Of a stretch of DNA of 5,621 nucleotides, positions 4,517 through 5,621 are shown piece by piece. Both the position numbers and the translations under genes were made by a program. The notes beneath the pieces are model-generated. The model saw only the letters and a list, made by a program, of their open reading frames with translations, was not told the DNA's origin and made no database searches. The stretch's first letter is position 1. Every line of letters starts with the position of its first letter. This DNA is from Aquiluna sp. (lineage in GTDB: Bacteria; Actinomycetota; Actinomycetes; Actinomycetales; Microbacteriaceae): assembly GCA_016780945.1 (NCBI GenBank), contig JADHKY010000076.1, positions 1 to 5,621 of the forward strand, read 5' to 3'.

Positions 4517-5152
4517 TTGACAGAGCAAATCGAGCAAGAACCCGACTTCGCCGCGGAACTATTTGGTTCAAGAATCGCTCTGGCTCGCGGCTACACACAG
4601 CGCCTGGCAGCAGACTCCGAAACCTTCGGACTGCTTGGACCAAGAGAGCTGCCAAGGATCTGGTCCCGTCACGTTATAAACAGCGCCCTATTGGCCGAAC
4701 TGGTCCCTAAGGGGTCAAAGGTGGTCGATGTGGGAAGCGGTGCCGGGCTACCCGGCATCCCAATGGCCATTGCACAGCCGGATGCGCATTTCACACTTGT
4801 TGAACCAATGGAACGCAGGTCTAACTGGATGCAGTCCGTTGTTGATGACCTCGGAATCAGCAACGTGAGGATCCTCAGAGCGCGGGCCGAAGAGGTAACC
4901 GAGACAGACTTTGATTTTGCTACCGCTCGGGCAGTAGCAGCGCTGGACAAGCTTCTAAGGCTGTTGACCCCATTGATCAGGTTCTCGAAGCACAAGACAA
5001 TCATCGCGCTCAAGGGCTCCAAGGCCCCCGAAGAGATTGTGGCAGCGAGCAAGAAACTCGAACTGCTCGGTTATTCACAGCCGGAGGTGCTGACACTCGG
5101 TTTAGACAAAGCACCCGAAACTGCAACGATTGTCAGGACAACCCTGAAATGA
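4517..5152 (+). CDS. rsmG: 16S rRNA (guanine-N7) methyltransferase RsmG (GidB)
   Basis: A 211-residue class I SAM-dependent methyltransferase. The family methylates N7 of the guanine corresponding to G527 of E. coli 16S rRNA, near the decoding site; loss is known to give low-level streptomycin resistance. Visible motifs: WSRHVINSALL at 49-59, the SAM loop VVDVGSGAGLPGIPMAI at 69-85, the acidic segment LVEPMERRSNWM at 94-105, ATARAVAALDKL at 135-146, and LKGS at 165-168 with the following K/E-rich helix. Length and motif spacing are normal for the family. The TTG start is supported by AGGGGG and by N-terminal length. It lies between two parS sites and before parA, the standard actinobacterial order. 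The stop overlaps a small frame (ATGA at 5149). Confidence 0.96.
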   Translation: MTEQIEQEPDFAAELFGSRIALARGYTQRLAADSETFGLLGPRELPRIWSRHVINSALLAELVPKGSKVVDVGSGAGLPGIPMAIAQPDAHFTLVEPMERRSNWMQSVVDDLGISNVRILRARAEEVTETDFDFATARAVAALDKLLRLLTPLIRFSKHKTIIALKGSKAPEEIVAASKKLELLGYSQPEVLTLGLDKAPETATIVRTTLK

Positions 5153-5337
5153 TTGACGAAGCCATGGAAAACCCAGCCGATTCAACAGCCGAGACGCAAC
5201 CATCTGTTGCGCCTGGCATGGGCTACCCAAATCACAGGGTAGAGATATCTCCAGAGCCGATTGGCTGGCAGGGCTTAGATCTTGAGGGTCTGACAGAAGT
5301 TTCACGTGAAACATCGGAGGAACGCAGTGCTGACTGA
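5149..5337 (+). CDS. Small open frame between rsmG and parA, hypothetical (may not be expressed)
   Basis: This 62-codon frame has an ATG that overlaps the rsmG stop (ATGA). An AGGA lies 10 nt upstream, and its TGA lies 11 bases inside the start of parA, so the layout is that of a translationally coupled operon gene. The product is acidic and proline-containing, with no transmembrane segment or recognised domain. Near the end it reads EVSRETSEE, and the VSRET part is encoded by the second parS. In several Actinobacteria ParA itself begins with a disordered extension that carries a VSRET-type peptide because parS lies inside parA. This frame may therefore be the detached remnant of such an extension, a small coupled peptide, or a fortuitous open frame around a non-coding parS. 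Confidence that it is a real gene is low. Confidence 0.35.
   Translation: MIDEAMENPADSTAETQPSVAPGMGYPNHRVEISPEPIGWQGLDLEGLTEVSRETSEERSAD
5298..5313. promoter_or_regulatory. parS: parS centromere site 2
   Basis: AGTTTCACGTGAAACA matches 15 of 16 consensus bases, with the same perfect 14-bp core (5299-5312) as site 1. It is 808 bp from site 1. It sits 13 bp before the parA start and only 2 bp before the GGAGG of parA, so ParB binding here could also affect parA (and parB) expression. Confidence 0.95.
5316..5320 (+). promoter_or_regulatory. Ribosome binding site of parA (GGAGG)
   Basis: A strong GGAGG 6 nt before the GTG at 5327. It favours that start over the other in-frame GTG at 5306, which lies inside parS. 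Confidence 0.8.
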
Positions 5338-5621
5338 TCATCAGAACACCCCCATCCTCCGGGAGATGACCCAAAACCTGGAGCGCGCAAAGCGAGTTGC
5401 ACAGATTGAGCTTGAGCCACCCGCGCAAACCAGGGTTATCACCATTTCAAACCAAAAAGGTGGTGTTGGGAAGACCACTACGGCCGTAAATCTGGCTGCC
5501 TCACTGGCCCGCAAGGGCATGCAGGTGTTGGTAATCGACCTAGATCCTCAGGGAAACGCTTCTACCGCCCTTGGCGTAGAGCATCACAGCGGAGTTCTCA
5601 GTAGCTACGAGGTCATGATGG
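5327..5621 (+). CDS. parA: Chromosome partitioning ATPase ParA, N-terminal part (cut by window edge)
   Basis: The first 98 residues of a Walker-type ParA/Soj ATPase, which binds DNA non-specifically as an ATP dimer and is released by ParB, pulling the parS/origin region apart after replication. A 35-residue N-terminal extension (MLTDHQNTPILREMTQNLER...) precedes TRVITISNQ, the deviant Walker A motif KGGVGKTT at 44-51 with signature lysine K44 and P-loop lysine K49, and the A' motif VIDLDPQGN at 69-77. These key residues are intact. The GTG start is chosen for the GGAGG at ideal distance. parB is expected just downstream but is outside the window. Two parS sites upstream support a chromosomal, origin-proximal parABS system. 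Confidence 0.95.
   Translation, partial: MLTDHQNTPILREMTQNLERAKRVAQIELEPPAQTRVITISNQKGGVGKTTTAVNLAASLARKGMQVLVIDLDPQGNASTALGVEHHSGVLSSYEVMM

Noticed and set aside
4669..5052. 127-codon minus-strand frame opposite rsmG
   Set aside because: Antisense shadow of a complete, motif-bearing rsmG. Low-complexity Ser/Ala/Leu content with no start signals.
5306..5326. Earlier in-frame GTG start of parA within parS
   Set aside because: No ribosome site precedes it, whereas GGAGG stands at ideal distance from the GTG at 5327. It is kept only as a minor alternative.
1..5621. A previously undescribed system, mobile element, CRISPR array or toxin-antitoxin pair
   Set aside because: All sizeable frames belong to the standard origin-region genes. 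There are no spaced direct repeats, transposase motifs or terminal repeats, and no unknown gene cluster is present.

Overview
This window is the replication-origin neighbourhood of an actinobacterial chromosome. The order is dnaN (partial), dnaA, rpmH, rnpA, yidD, yidC, jag/khpB, rsmG, parA (partial), with dnaN and dnaA on the minus strand and the rest on the plus strand. The actinobacterial assignment rests on the protein character (SRFEWGL in DnaA, the ParA N-terminus, the short Jag lacking an N-terminal Jag_N domain), the placement of a DnaA-box-rich spacer between dnaA and dnaN, and the frequent GTG/TTG starts. GC content looks moderate rather than high, and intergenic gaps are very small. 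That would fit a streamlined, medium-GC member of the Microbacteriaceae (for example a freshwater Luna-type lineage), but this last step is inference.

Layout. 1-283 is the 5' end of dnaN (minus). 284-603 is a non-coding spacer with DnaA boxes, an AT-rich stretch and several perfect inverted repeats; it is the best oriC candidate. 604-1995 is dnaA (minus). 1996-2301 is a divergent regulatory spacer: a second cluster of DnaA boxes lies over the probable dnaA promoter, and a well-formed promoter with a symmetric operator-like repeat reads towards rpmH. 2302-4489 is a tightly packed run of rpmH, rnpA, yidD, yidC and jag, with gaps of 7 nt or overlaps of 1-4 nt. 4490-4505 is a parS site in the 16-nt-scale gap before rsmG. 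4517-5152 is rsmG. 5149-5337 is a small open frame of uncertain status that contains the second parS (5298-5313). parA runs from 5327 off the right edge.

How the genes work together. DnaA and the beta clamp (DnaN) start and sustain replication from this locus. The rpmH-rnpA-yidD-yidC-jag run links ribosomal protein L34, the RNase P protein, membrane-protein insertion (YidD, YidC) and an RNA-binding protein (Jag/KhpB). RsmG methylates 16S rRNA. ParA, with ParB bound to the two parS sites, segregates the newly copied origin.

I find no mobile element, CRISPR array, tRNA, rRNA or clearly novel system. The points most worth a second look are the loss of the GxxG loop in the KH domain of Jag, the operator-like inverted repeat over the rpmH -35 box, the parS-encoded VSRET peptide lying in a small frame separate from ParA, and the split DnaA-box layout with a possible DnaA-trio element.
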